Below, one piece after another: positions 18,429 to 26,325 of a stretch of 64,000 bases of DNA. Each line of letters begins with the position of its first letter. Positions within the stretch are counted from its first letter, which is position 1. The DNA is from Gemmatimonadota bacterium (lineage in GTDB: Bacteria; Gemmatimonadota; Gemmatimonadetes; Longimicrobiales; Gaopeijiaceae), in NCBI GenBank assembly GCA_029262115.1, contig JAJCZZ010000085.1, positions 1-64,000 on the forward strand. Direction: 5' to 3'. The translations under genes were made by a program, and so were the position numbers. A model generated the notes under the pieces. The model was given only the letters and a program-made list of their open reading frames with translations. It was not told the origin of the DNA and did not search any database.

Positions 18429-19062
18429 CGTGCCCTGTCTCCTCTTGGGTGGTTCCGGCAGGTCCATTCCCCGCCGGCCGTGCTGGACCACCGCGGCGCT
18501 CGAGCTCCTCGAGGTGCCGCTGGATGGCGCGCCGAGAGTGATCAAACATCTTGGCGACGTAGTCGATGACTCCCTCCTGGTCGCGCAGCTCCCACAGGAC
18601 GGCCTCGGCTTGTGGCGTGAGGCGGCCCCGCTTCCTCAGCCCGAGCCTCCTCACCTTGTTCTGCACCTGTAGCCGGGTGGCCCCGAGCTGGTCTGCGATC
18701 CACGCCGCCGACTGGACTGCGTAGTGAGCGAGGAGGAACGCCTCCATCGCAGGCGTCCAGGTCACGCGCGTCGCGGTCCCCTTCGCCAGTCCCATCGCGA
18801 GGGCCTCATGCTTCACGGCCTTCCGCGACCGGTCTAGCTCCCGCGCGAGGGTCTCATACGTGCGCCCTTCCGAGAGCCCGGCACGCAGTGCTCTCCGGTC
18901 CACCGCGGTCCACCGCGGCTGCTGGTGGATGCGGAGCTTGTGAGTCCGGGACTGGACGGCGGACAGAGTCCTCCCGAGCAGCTCGGCCATCGCCCGGGCG
19001 GACGACGTCGGGTATCGGTCGCGGAGGATCTGATCCTCCTCAGCGGTCCACGGCCGGCGCAT
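18421..19062 (-). CDS. SANT/Myb-like multi-HTH DNA-binding protein
   Basis: 213 residues composed of about four helix-turn-helix units. The first opens with RRPWTAEEDQILRDRYP, the W-T-x-E-E-D signature of SANT/Myb domains, followed by SARAMAELLGRTLSAVQSRT; then RTYETLARELDRSRKAVKHE, SAAWIADQLGATRLQVQNKV and IDYVAKMFDHSRRAIQRHLE. The C-terminal tail is Gly/Pro-rich. Likely a DNA-binding regulator. It overlaps its neighbours by 1 base (upstream) and 8 bases (patatin downstream), so its level is tied to both. Confidence 0.65.
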   Translation of the reverse strand: MRRPWTAEEDQILRDRYPTSSARAMAELLGRTLSAVQSRTHKLRIHQQPRWTAVDRRALRAGLSEGRTYETLARELDRSRKAVKHEALAMGLAKGTATRVTWTPAMEAFLLAHYAVQSAAWIADQLGATRLQVQNKVRRLGLRKRGRLTPQAEAVLWELRDQEGVIDYVAKMFDHSRRAIQRHLEELERRGGPARPAGNGPAGTTQEETGHDG

Positions 19063-19691
19063 CAGCCCATCCCCTTGATACGGACGCCCACGGCCTGCTT
19101 CTGCTCTTTCCGCTGTTGCTGCTGGGCCTCAAGCTCCGCGAGCAGTGCGGCGGCCTGGGCGTCGCGCTGTGCGGGCGGCACCATCTCGAGGCCTGCGGCG
19201 GCGAAGAAGTCGGCCTCCGTCGGGGTCGGCAGGACCGCGCGGGATGTGCTGTCGTGGACGAACCCGTTCTTGTGCTTCAGACCGCGGGCGATCATCCGAC
19301 CCATCGCGATCTTGCCCAACTCCCACGGCCCGGTGCGGATGGCCAGGATCGAGCCCCACTGGGCTGGAGGGTGGACGAGGTACAGTTCGCAGCTGAAGCC
19401 GACGACGCCCTTCACGTCCGCCACCTTGATCTGACGCTCCCCCGACTTCTCGACACGGCCCCACGTCCGGGCGGTGAAGAGGATCCGATTGACGTCCGGA
19501 GCCATGCGCTGGAAGAGGTCGGCCGCGTACATCTCCGGCTCGACGACGATCTCGATGTCGCCCACGTCCGGACGCCGGCGGCGGAGAGAGCCGGCTACCT
19601 TCAGCCGTCGGACCACAGGGCGCAGTTCCTCAACCAGCTGGCCGGCGAGCCGGTACGCCTGATTCCACGGCATCCGCGTCCCCGAACTCAC
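19062..19691 (-). CDS. DNA polymerase X-like nucleotidyltransferase (palm and thumb only)
   Basis: 209 residues. AGSLRRRRPDVGDIEIVV (33-50) matches the Pol X/Pol beta palm motif GS-x-RR...GD-I-D-x-x. The downstream CELYLVHPPAQWGSILAIRTG (split: CELYLV at 101-106, TG at 120-121) and GRMIARGLKHKNG match the Pol X thumb pattern. The metal ligands would be Asp45, Glu47 and Glu102, that is D/E/E instead of the usual three Asp. The N-terminal lyase/HhH and any PHP domain are absent. It might fill gaps after transposition, or act as a stand-alone nucleotidyltransferase. A CD-NTase-like signalling role with the patatin two genes on is a more speculative option. Confidence 0.7.
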   Translation of the reverse strand: MSSGTRMPWNQAYRLAGQLVEELRPVVRRLKVAGSLRRRRPDVGDIEIVVEPEMYAADLFQRMAPDVNRILFTARTWGRVEKSGERQIKVADVKGVVGFSCELYLVHPPAQWGSILAIRTGPWELGKIAMGRMIARGLKHKNGFVHDSTSRAVLPTPTEADFFAAAGLEMVPPAQRDAQAAALLAELEAQQQQRKEQKQAVGVRIKGMG

Positions 19692-19963
19692 GACCCGGCC
19701 GACTCCCGCGCGGCGCGGACCTCCCGCGCGCGAATGAGGAGGGCGTGGTTCCGCACACGCTCATCGGCCCGCCAACGTGCGGGCAGTTCGTCCGGCCGCT
19801 CCTTCCGCTCTCGCCGGCGCCGGAGCCAGTCCTGCGCGGTCACCTTCAGTGGGTAGTTCACCGCGTGGTGGAAGATGTGGATTGAGGCGACGATCCCGAT
19901 CGCGATCAGCGTCACCCAGAGTGCCCCGAGCGGATCCATGTGGCGCGGTGCTTGGAAGAACAT
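19688..19963 (-). CDS. Small membrane protein
   Basis: 91 residues with one membrane helix (LGALWVTLIAIGIVASIHIF, about 12-31) and a strongly basic cytoplasmic tail (RRRRERKERPDELPARWRAD). No family recognised. Four-base overlap with the nucleotidyltransferase downstream and one base with the Cys-rich gene upstream. Confidence 0.5.
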   Translation of the reverse strand: MFFQAPRHMDPLGALWVTLIAIGIVASIHIFHHAVNYPLKVTAQDWLRRRRERKERPDELPARWRADERVRNHALLIRAREVRAARESAGS

Positions 19964-20241
19964 CAGACCTCCTCCTCGTCGTCGTCAGCGTCCCAATCGG
20001 TGGGATCGTAGGATCGAGAGAAATCCGGCTCGTCATCGTCCAGATCGTCGTCTTCCCAGTCACAATCGATGCAGCCAGGACACGCCACTACGCCGTGATT
20101 GTGGCAAGCGCAGAAGTCGCCGCCGCACTCGCAGTCGATGTATCCGTCGCCTCCGCAGCAGCGGCCCGAGACCTCGTTCATCATCGCCGTGAAATCCGAC
20201 TCGTTGAGGACGGCCCCGCACCAGCACGAGTAGTCAGCCAT
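19963..20241 (-). CDS. Cys-rich protein with highly acidic tail
   Basis: 92 residues. Twelve cysteines and two histidines fall within the first 60 residues (CWC, RCCGG, CECGGDFCACHNH, CPGCIDC), enough for two or more zinc sites. The last 30 residues are almost all Asp/Glu (DWEDDDLDDDEPDF ... DADDDEEEV). Acidic tails of this type occur in DNA-mimic inhibitors and in proteins that bind basic partners. Function unknown. Confidence 0.55.
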   Translation of the reverse strand: MADYSCWCGAVLNESDFTAMMNEVSGRCCGGDGYIDCECGGDFCACHNHGVVACPGCIDCDWEDDDLDDDEPDFSRSYDPTDWDADDDEEEV

Positions 20242-20656
20242 GAGTCCCTCTCCTGGTCGACCAGGGGCCGACCTCGTGGGGAGCGTCCGACCGTGCTAGG
20301 GGCGTGTAGGAGCGCCGCAGATCGGACCGCTCCTGCCGGCCCTCTCGCTCGCGGCGGCACAACGTGGCGGGCGTGCCCTCTCCGCAGGTATCGCAGACGC
20401 GCAGGTAGTTGAGCGCGCTCACATCACAGAGCCTGCGACACCCCGCGCAGGGTGCGTGCGTGACCTCTCCGGACCGGCGCATCACGAACCCGCGACGGCG
20501 GAGGAAATCTCGGAGGCCGACCCACGGCAGGCCGATCCTCGCGACCCACGTCGCACGGCCCCAGGTCCTCCGCCGCCAGATCGTGTCATCGTCCGGCGGG
20601 TGCGTGTTGAACTGCTCGATCCGGATCCGCTTCATCTCTCCGACCACCACGCTCAC
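20234..20656 (-). CDS. Zinc-finger hypothetical protein
   Basis: 140 residues from a GTG at 20656, chosen because GGAGG lies 6-7 bases upstream; an ATG at 20635 is the alternative. The middle holds CAGC-x3-C and CDTC (about 87-92 and 106-109), a likely zinc-binding fold, within a very basic protein. The first half (WRRRTWGRATWVARIG) is Arg/Trp-rich. Probably a nucleic-acid-binding early protein. Overlaps the Cys-rich gene downstream by 8 bases. Confidence 0.5.
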   Translation of the reverse strand: MSVVVGEMKRIRIEQFNTHPPDDDTIWRRRTWGRATWVARIGLPWVGLRDFLRRRGFVMRRSGEVTHAPCAGCRRLCDVSALNYLRVCDTCGEGTPATLCRREREGRQERSDLRRSYTPLARSDAPHEVGPWSTRRGTHG

Positions 20657-20657
20657 G

Positions 20658-20903
20658 TCACACCTCCACGTAGGGCGGATACCGCCCGGGTTGGGTCCTG
20701 CGGACCAAGAATTCGATGAGAGCCTCACGAGGTACTCGCGCCTCGTAGCGCTCCTCCTCCGTGCTGCCGAGCGCGAACAGACGGCCACTCGCGATCCACC
20801 GCTGGACGTGCCGCTGCGTGACCTCGCAGATCCGCGCGACGTCGGCCGTGCGAAACGATGCCGACTCGCCGACGCTGGCCTCCCAGTATTCGCGTCTCGT
20901 CAT
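20658..20903 (-). CDS. Excisionase/MerR-like small HTH protein
   Basis: 81 residues from the ATG at 20903 (4-base overlap with gemA). FRTADVARICEVTQRHVQRW (18-37), followed by IASGRLFALGS...VPREALIEFLV, is the usual pattern of the small excisionase-type winged HTH (HTH_17). In transposable phages such proteins may act as DNA-bending accessory or regulatory factors. Longer versions of this frame that start upstream would run over gemA and are not used. Confidence 0.65.
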   Translation of the reverse strand: MTRREYWEASVGESASFRTADVARICEVTQRHVQRWIASGRLFALGSTEEERYEARVPREALIEFLVRRTQPGRYPPYVEV

Positions 20904-21334
20904 CCGTCCCGTGCGCGCCCCTCCTCGTAGGCGATGCGCTTCTTCAGCATCTCCACCACGCGGGAGCCCTCGGCTGCCGTCCGAGGATGCTCCTGCTTGA
21001 TTTGCCGCTTGCACGCGCCGGCGAAGTACTCGTCCCTCATCCACTTCTCGCCGAGCTGGCTGCGGAGCTCCGAGATCAGCGCTCGCATCGGGCCAGAGAT
21101 CAGTTTGATCTCGCCCTTTGCCGCTCTGCGCCCGGATGGCCGCCGGCGTCCCGTACCGGCTCGCGCGCCCATGGCCACCAGCGAGTCGATGACCTCGCCG
21201 GCCTGGGCGAAGCTCAGCGCCGAGATCGAGGTTGAGCCGGATACCCGCTCGACGAGCGCCCTCAGGTCCGTCTCCTCGAGGCCGATCTCCCGGGCGGCGC
21301 CCCAGATCTTCCGCAGCTGCGCGGCGCTGGCCAT
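20900..21334 (-). CDS. gemA: GemA-like (Mu gp16 family) early regulatory protein
   Basis: 144 residues from the ATG at 21334: MASAAQLRKIWGAAREIG...LRALVERVSGSTSISALSFA is the hallmark N-terminal half of the Mu GemA/gp16 family (DUF1018), with the Q-x-x-x-I-W/H and S-I-x-x-L-x-x-x-Q/A patterns. The C-terminal half continues with WMRDEYFAGACKRQIK. GemA of Mu is an early protein that alters host gene expression and DNA gyrase-related functions. Its presence supports the Mu-like assignment independently of the transposase. Confidence 0.78.
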   Translation of the reverse strand: MASAAQLRKIWGAAREIGLEETDLRALVERVSGSTSISALSFAQAGEVIDSLVAMGARAGTGRRRPSGRRAAKGEIKLISGPMRALISELRSQLGEKWMRDEYFAGACKRQIKQEHPRTAAEGSRVVEMLKKRIAYEEGRARDG

Positions 21335-21663
21335 CAGCCGACACCGAACAGGTCCGGCTGCTGCTTCGCCACGCGCGCCATCGAGAGCGTCCGGTCCAGC
21401 GCGCACTCCTCTTCGTGCCCGTGGATCTGCCGGATCCCGCACCACGGGCAGACGTCGACGAGCTGGAGGACGGTGCCTCCCGTCCCCGACCACTCCAGCT
21501 TCTCGAGCTCGGGCACCAGCATTGCCAGGACGGACAACGGAACCGGACACGTCCGGTCTTCTGCCCCTGCAGTCAGCGGGTACGGTCGACGGGCGAGCAC
21601 TCGCGTCGCGTCCACCAGACCGTCCCGATACGCCTCGCGTCGGACCTGCGACAGGCTGCTCAT
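21334..21663 (-). CDS. Small zinc-binding hypothetical protein
   Basis: 109 residues from the ATG at 21663 (4-base overlap with the gene upstream). VDVCPWCGIRQIHGHEEEC looks like a C-x2-C...H-x-H/C metal site. A very similar VDVCPxC phrase occurs in the protein at 24154-24636, and both have a preceding LVL/VLQL strand, so the two may be distant paralogues. No function recognised. Confidence 0.5.
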   Translation of the reverse strand: MSSLSQVRREAYRDGLVDATRVLARRPYPLTAGAEDRTCPVPLSVLAMLVPELEKLEWSGTGGTVLQLVDVCPWCGIRQIHGHEEECALDRTLSMARVAKQQPDLFGVG

Positions 21664-22070
21664 TTCGATGCTCCCTCGTAGTAGAGATCGAGGTTGTGCT
21701 GGACGTGGTTCAGCCACGCGCGCAGCGCGGTGCGGCGCAGGCGGCTCGCCCGCGCCAGGCCGTGGAGGCTGCGCGTCGTGAGGAGCCGCACGGTGGCGTC
21801 CAGATCCTCACCGCTGACGATCAGGTAGTTGCCCGCCGGCGCGCTCATCGCGGATCCGATGGGCACGCTGTGATCGAAGACCAGGTGGTCCATCACGTGC
21901 TGAGCCCTGCGCGTCGTCAGGCCGCAGCGCTTCGCGAGTTCCGGCGTCGGGATCGCAGCCTCCCGGCCTCGGTGCTGCCGGAGCTCCGCAAGCACCGCCT
22001 CTTCCTCGGGAGTGCAGAGCTCCTGCTCATCGAGGCCGAGGCTCAGGCCGGGCAGCGTCGCGGCGCTCAT
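21660..22070 (-). CDS. Winged-helix hypothetical protein
   Basis: 136 residues. EEEAVLAELRQHRGREAAIP followed by TPELAKRCGLTTRRAQHVMD is a helix-turn-helix with the spacing of a winged helix; the next segment (GSAMSAPAGNYLIVSGEDLD) would be the wing. The tail is helical (LARASRLRRTALRAWLNHVQ). Many Mu-like phages carry a DNA-binding protein in this position; exact role unknown. Confidence 0.5.
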   Translation of the reverse strand: MSAATLPGLSLGLDEQELCTPEEEAVLAELRQHRGREAAIPTPELAKRCGLTTRRAQHVMDHLVFDHSVPIGSAMSAPAGNYLIVSGEDLDATVRLLTTRSLHGLARASRLRRTALRAWLNHVQHNLDLYYEGASK

Positions 22071-22345
22071 CCGATCGCCTGGACGATGGGGGCCATGTCG
22101 GGAATGATGCGGATGTCCACGCCAAAGCCCCGAGGCGTGCTGTTGTCCGAGCTGGCAACGACCCGCACCTGGCGGGCATCGGTCAGCAGGCCCAGGACAT
22201 CCTCGAGGTAGTCAACCAGGAGGTGAGGCACATGCGCCTCCGCCCCGTCGAGGTCAGAGCCCAACTGCTCGACGTCGGCACGTAGCTCCGCCAGGACCGT
22301 CGACGGATCGCCCATACGGCACAGTGTCCACGTTCTCCAGCTCAC
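22067..22345 (-). CDS. Hypothetical early protein
   Basis: 92 residues from a GTG at 22345 preceded by GGAGG and overlapping the upstream stop as GTGA. Predicted helical first half (LAELRADVEQLGSDLDGAEA), then a short beta-rich end. No motif recognised. Confidence 0.45.
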   Translation of the reverse strand: MSWRTWTLCRMGDPSTVLAELRADVEQLGSDLDGAEAHVPHLLVDYLEDVLGLLTDARQVRVVASSDNSTPRGFGVDIRIIPDMAPIVQAIG

Positions 22346-22749
22346 GTCCCCCCTCCATTCATGGGTTCGTCCGAACTCTCGATGCCGCGGTAGAAGTCGC
22401 AGTCCATCCGGGAGGCCACCGCCCGGTCGATGACCCGCTGCCGTGGCTCGTGGCACACGCCCTGATGCGGGCATCCCCGGCACACTCCCTCCGCCTCCCA
22501 CGCCGTCACTTCCACGGCCGTCCCGCACAGCGAGCACTGGCCCGGGCGCAGGAAGTGGAAGCCAACCAGCCGTCCCGCCTCGTCCAGGCGGAGGAGCTGG
22601 TAGCCGGCACGCGACAGCGCTCGCATCACGTCGATCGCCGCCGCGAACGAGTCCGAGTCGGGAGGACCCTGCAGCGGAATCGCGGTGGCGATGACTTGGC
22701 GGATGCGACGGATCTCAGGGATCCGGCTAGAGGGAGCGGTCTGGGTCAC
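22342..22749 (-). CDS. Cys-rich hypothetical early protein
   Basis: 135 residues from a GTG at 22749 that overlaps the ATPase stop as GTGA. Cysteines cluster at CSLC and CRGCPHQGVC, consistent with one zinc site. The end, DFYRGIESSDEP, resembles the DEPVFYRGFE tail of the protein at 24154-24636. Function unknown; position directly after the transposition ATPase. Confidence 0.5.
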   Translation of the reverse strand: MTQTAPSSRIPEIRRIRQVIATAIPLQGPPDSDSFAAAIDVMRALSRAGYQLLRLDEAGRLVGFHFLRPGQCSLCGTAVEVTAWEAEGVCRGCPHQGVCHEPRQRVIDRAVASRMDCDFYRGIESSDEPMNGGGT

Positions 22750-23891
22750 AGCGCGTAGCCCTGGAGCTGCTCGGGAGTGGCGGCCCACACCGCGTCGACC
22801 TCCTCCTCCGTGACGCGCTCGACGCCCCGCCGCGCTCCGATGTTCATCGCGGCGGCCGCCGCGTTGTGGATCAGGACCGGATACTGTTGGTCGTGTTGGT
22901 TCAGCCGCTTCTCGAGGGCGATCAGCGCCGGCTCCTCCCACGTGTCCAGCACATCACGCCCTACCCACTCGAAACGGCGGGCGATGTACTCGGGCACGTG
23001 GCCAGCCATCGGCTCCAGGGTGATGAGCTGGCAGCGGATGATGGCTTCGCGGAGCCGCGAATTCCGCTCCGCGTCGAACCGGGCCCGAAGCTCCGACTGT
23101 CCGATCAGGATGATGGCCACCAGCTGCGCGTAGCCGTGCCGCAGCTCGTGGTAGCGCTTCAGATCCTTGATGGTGTTGTGCGGCAGCTCATGCGCCTCGT
23201 CGATGACCAGCACCACCCTCTGACCCTGCTCGTAGCGCGTGGCCAGGACCTGCTGAGCCACCGCGTCCCGTACGTTCGCCACACGCGGGATCGTCTCCTC
23301 GGAGAGCTGCCGGATGATCTCGCTCGCGATGTGCGCGGCCGTGAGCTTGCGCCGCTCGATGTTCGCCGGCTGAACGACGACCAGCTTGTCACCGTCGTCC
23401 GCACGCGCCAGGGCGTCGGCCAGGAGTGTCGACTTGCCCGAGCCGGGCTCTCCCGAGACCGCGACGAAGCCCGCCGTCAGAGCGGCCTGCCGCAGACGCT
23501 CCCGCACGAAGAGGTGGCCGGGCGGGAGATAGAGCTCCCTCAGCCCGTCCGGCTGACCAGGGCGGCGCAGGATGCGCGCCTCGCCGTGGAAGGGGTCGGA
23601 GAAGAGCTTGAAATGGGTGCGAGCCGTCTGGCTCAGATGCTGTCCCTGCATGATGGCCTCCGGCGGCTCATGGCCGCCTGCCGATTCTGGGGTGAGTAGA
23701 TCGGGCGTCAGTGCCAGGCCGCGCTCGTCCAGAAGCTCCTGGAGGCATGCGCCCGCATCGATGCCCTTGATGTCCCGTCCCTCGCTGAGGAAGCGGGACC
23801 ACGTCGACTTATCGCAGCCGAACCGATCAGCCAGCGCCGTCGGCCCGACGCCCAGGCCCTCGAGCACGCGCTTCACACGCAGCGCGCTCAT
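22746..23891 (-). CDS. AAA+ transposition ATPase (MuB/TniB/ExeA type)
   Basis: 381 residues. An N-terminal HTH (PTALADRFGCDKSTWSRFL, 17-35) precedes the AAA+ core: Walker A GEPGSGKST (147-155), Walker B VVLVIDEAHEL (227-237), sensor region AIILIGQSELR, and a C-terminal arginine-rich helical lid. The N-terminal HTH plus AAA+ order is that of MuB; the core sequence looks close to the TniB/ExeA group. Such ATPases coat target DNA, choose the insertion site and stimulate the transposase. It lies two genes downstream of the transposase. Confidence 0.85.
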   Translation of the reverse strand: MSALRVKRVLEGLGVGPTALADRFGCDKSTWSRFLSEGRDIKGIDAGACLQELLDERGLALTPDLLTPESAGGHEPPEAIMQGQHLSQTARTHFKLFSDPFHGEARILRRPGQPDGLRELYLPPGHLFVRERLRQAALTAGFVAVSGEPGSGKSTLLADALARADDGDKLVVVQPANIERRKLTAAHIASEIIRQLSEETIPRVANVRDAVAQQVLATRYEQGQRVVLVIDEAHELPHNTIKDLKRYHELRHGYAQLVAIILIGQSELRARFDAERNSRLREAIIRCQLITLEPMAGHVPEYIARRFEWVGRDVLDTWEEPALIALEKRLNQHDQQYPVLIHNAAAAAMNIGARRGVERVTEEEVDAVWAATPEQLQGYAL

Positions 23892-24157
23892 AGCGTCCTC
23901 GGGCGCGAAGCCGTCACGGCGGCCGTCATGCTGAGCGCGCCGAACGGGCCAGCCGACAGCTCGAGATGCACATCGAGCTGCATGCCCGCCGGGCTCCGAG
24001 AGATGAGCTTATTCGCCGCGCTTACCAGAGCGTCGAGACACTCCCGCTGCTCTGGGGTGAGCTGGTCCTCGCATCCCTCCAGGCGCTCGCGTACCGCCTC
24101 GCCTACTCGACGGTAGGCTGCGCCTTTCAGGGCCGAGGTGCGAACCACCAGACTCAT
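23888..24157 (-). CDS. Hypothetical early protein between transposase and ATPase genes
   Basis: 89 residues, helical in the first half (VGEAVRERLEGCEDQLTPEQ), beta-rich in the second. Four-base overlaps at both ends with its neighbours. No family recognised. Confidence 0.45.
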   Translation of the reverse strand: MSLVVRTSALKGAAYRRVGEAVRERLEGCEDQLTPEQRECLDALVSAANKLISRSPAGMQLDVHLELSAGPFGALSMTAAVTASRPRTL

Positions 24158-24636
24158 TCGAATCCGCGGTAGAACACGGGCTCGTCGGCGCCGCCGCGGA
24201 CGTCGCGCACCATCTGGTGCAGCTGCGAGTGGACCTCACGCTGATGCTTCAGCATCGCTTCCTTCAGACTCCGGAGGAGCCGCGAGGTCGTGTCGTAGCA
24301 GACCGGGCACACGTCCACCGCCTTCAGCACGAGATGCGGCTGCGAGTCCTTCGGCCGAGTCAGCGCGCCGCACACGTCGCACGAGACCCGCGGATCCTCC
24401 TCTGCCTGAGGCTCCTCCTCCGCTCTCACGACCGTGAAGCCCTGAGCACCCAGGAGCTCGGCCAGCACGTAGACCGGCATCGTCACGACCTCAAGCTTGG
24501 CGACTCCGCTGCGGTCCTCAGCCAGCTCCTTGCCCAACTCTGCGAGCGCACGGCTTAGGCCCTCCTCCGCGTCCGCGTGAATCCGCCCGGGCTCGCCCGC
24601 AGCCTGTCGCTCCTGTTCCGTCACATCCGTCGTCAT
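24154..24636 (-). CDS. Zinc-ribbon hypothetical early protein
   Basis: 160 residues from the ATG at 24636, preceded by GAGGGGG. CDVCG (about 87-91) and CPVCY (about 112-116) make a four-Cys zinc ribbon with 20-odd residues between the knuckles. The N-terminus is acidic and helical. It starts 37 bases after the transposase stop, the only sizeable gap in this part of the operon. Possible paralogue of 21334-21663. Confidence 0.5.
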   Translation of the reverse strand: MTTDVTEQERQAAGEPGRIHADAEEGLSRALAELGKELAEDRSGVAKLEVVTMPVYVLAELLGAQGFTVVRAEEEPQAEEDPRVSCDVCGALTRPKDSQPHLVLKAVDVCPVCYDTTSRLLRSLKEAMLKHQREVHSQLHQMVRDVRGGADEPVFYRGFE

Positions 24637-24673
24637 CTGCCCCCTCTCTTTCCTTGTGGTGGTGGTGATCGGA

Positions 24674-26320
24674 TCAGGCCCCGTGGACCTGCCGTACATG
24701 CCCAGGCCCGCCGCCCCGTCGCGCATTCATCCACGCGACCAGCTCGGGCTCGGGGATTTCTTTCCGCCCGCCGAACAGGGCGGACAGCGCAGCCCGCTCC
24801 TCGGCGGTGGGCGGTGCGGCCATCAGTCCAGCAGCCTGGGCGCGGTCCGTCGCTTTGCCGCGCCGGATCAGGACCGGGGCCATCTCGCGGCCTGCGGCGA
24901 TCTCGATTAGCTCCGGCCGGTACGCGTAGGTCCGCGTATCTCGATCGACTCGGTAGTCGTGCACGATCAGAGGGTCGATGTGCGTCAGGTCGCGCTTCTG
25001 CAGCTCGCGCTTCTTCGCGACCGCCGCGGGCGTGTCCGCCTTCTTCCATTCGCCCGCCTCGTCGGGCACTGCCTCGACAACGCCGACCTCGTGCTCCTCG
25101 CCATCGAGCATCACCGAGATCGTCGACAGGTCCGCCTCGTGGTAGAACACCGAGACGGTCTTCTTCACGTAATCGACGAACGGCTTGCGGCGGGGCAGCT
25201 GGTACGCCTTCCCCTCCAGCCGGATCGAGAGGTCCGCAGAGATGCGACGGGTGACCTCGCGGCGCAGCACTCGCGCCATGACCTCCTCGGGCGGGAGCAC
25301 GCGCAACGTCCGGGCTGACAGCCACCGCTCGAACGGCGCGACGCCGGTCTCCGAGTGTGGACGGTTGTTCGTCCAGATGAGATACCGCAGCAGGAGACGG
25401 TTCAGCTCCTTTAGCGACGAGACCCTCTTAGCGCGGAGTGTCTTCTCGAAGCCGGTCATGATGACGCCCAGCGAGCGCTCGACCTTCCCCTTCGCCTGTG
25501 CGTTCGTCTCGGCCTCGGTCGAGTGCTGCGCGAGCATGCGCTCGATATTCAGTAGGTCCAGCGTCCGCGTCATCACCCGCGCCTTCATCGCCGAGTCCTG
25601 ATCCGAGTACAGGCGTTCGGGGATGCCGCGGGCTGGCCACGTGGACGTGTCGGGCACGACGCCTCGCATCACCCGGATCAGCATGTCGCGCCACGCTAGC
25701 GCGGAGTTCGCCGTGTAGAAGCGGGCCCACCTCACCCTGCTGTGGTCGTCGATCACCCCGAGCAGCCAGATCCGGGGCTTCTCGTTGCCCGCCTTGGTCT
25801 TGTTGAGAGCGACCGGCGCCTCGTATCCGACGGTGTCATCGGTGTCGATCCACCACGACGCCGCGACGGTCGAGTCCATCTGGTAGAGGTAGCCAGGATG
25901 GGGCGCCTCGAAGCGGCGATGCACCCTCAGATCCTGCGCGTTGTCTCTCCGACTCACGCCCATCCCTCTCAGGATCCGGCGCAGAGTCTCGGGGTGGGCG
26001 TCGAACGCCTCTTCGCCCTCGCGAGCCCGGTTCGCGTTGACCGTGTCCAGCGCGAGCTCGGCGTCGTAGTCGTGCTGCACGACCAGGGCGGCGAGGTCGT
26101 CCAGACCCTGCTCGTCGAACGCCTTCACCGTACCCGCGTCCGAGCGCCGTTTGCGGTTCGGCAGTTCGTCGCGGATCGTGCGGTAGACCGTCGACCAATG
26201 GCAGCCCAGTAGCTCTGCATGGCACTCGCAGAACGGACGCGCGGAGGCGCTCCCCAACGCCCTCGCTTCGAGGCGTAGGGCCTCGCGTTCCGCGTCGGTC
26301 AGTTGTCGTCCTCGGGCCAT
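24674..26320 (-). CDS. MuA-type DDE transposase
   Basis: 548 residues from the ATG at 26320 (5 bases after the previous stop; an in-frame ATG at 26356 is less likely). The N-terminal 130 residues carry HTH segments for end binding. The rve/DDE core shows YQMDSTV (Asp149), LYSDQDSAM (Asp240) and NAQAKGKVERSLG (Glu281), followed by a MuA-C-like beta barrel (LSIRLEGKAYQLP) and a basic tail. It would cut and join the prophage ends at 14912 and 56368. At 548 residues it is shorter than MuA (663), as in the B3-like transposable phages. Confidence 0.88.
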   Translation of the reverse strand: MARGRQLTDAEREALRLEARALGSASARPFCECHAELLGCHWSTVYRTIRDELPNRKRRSDAGTVKAFDEQGLDDLAALVVQHDYDAELALDTVNANRAREGEEAFDAHPETLRRILRGMGVSRRDNAQDLRVHRRFEAPHPGYLYQMDSTVAASWWIDTDDTVGYEAPVALNKTKAGNEKPRIWLLGVIDDHSRVRWARFYTANSALAWRDMLIRVMRGVVPDTSTWPARGIPERLYSDQDSAMKARVMTRTLDLLNIERMLAQHSTEAETNAQAKGKVERSLGVIMTGFEKTLRAKRVSSLKELNRLLLRYLIWTNNRPHSETGVAPFERWLSARTLRVLPPEEVMARVLRREVTRRISADLSIRLEGKAYQLPRRKPFVDYVKKTVSVFYHEADLSTISVMLDGEEHEVGVVEAVPDEAGEWKKADTPAAVAKKRELQKRDLTHIDPLIVHDYRVDRDTRTYAYRPELIEIAAGREMAPVLIRRGKATDRAQAAGLMAAPPTAEERAALSALFGGRKEIPEPELVAWMNARRGGGPGHVRQVHGA

Positions 26321-26325
26321 CGTCT

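Noticed and set aside
17466-19691. Outright CBASS annotation for the nucleotidyltransferase and patatin
   Set aside because: The nucleotidyltransferase has Pol X thumb features, is much shorter than CD-NTases, and no Cap2/Cap3 or other CBASS genes are present; kept only as a hypothesis.
20658-21344. Long 228-codon version of the small excisionase-like gene
   Set aside because: The N-terminal two thirds are a frame shadow of gemA; only the last 81 codons resemble an HTH protein.
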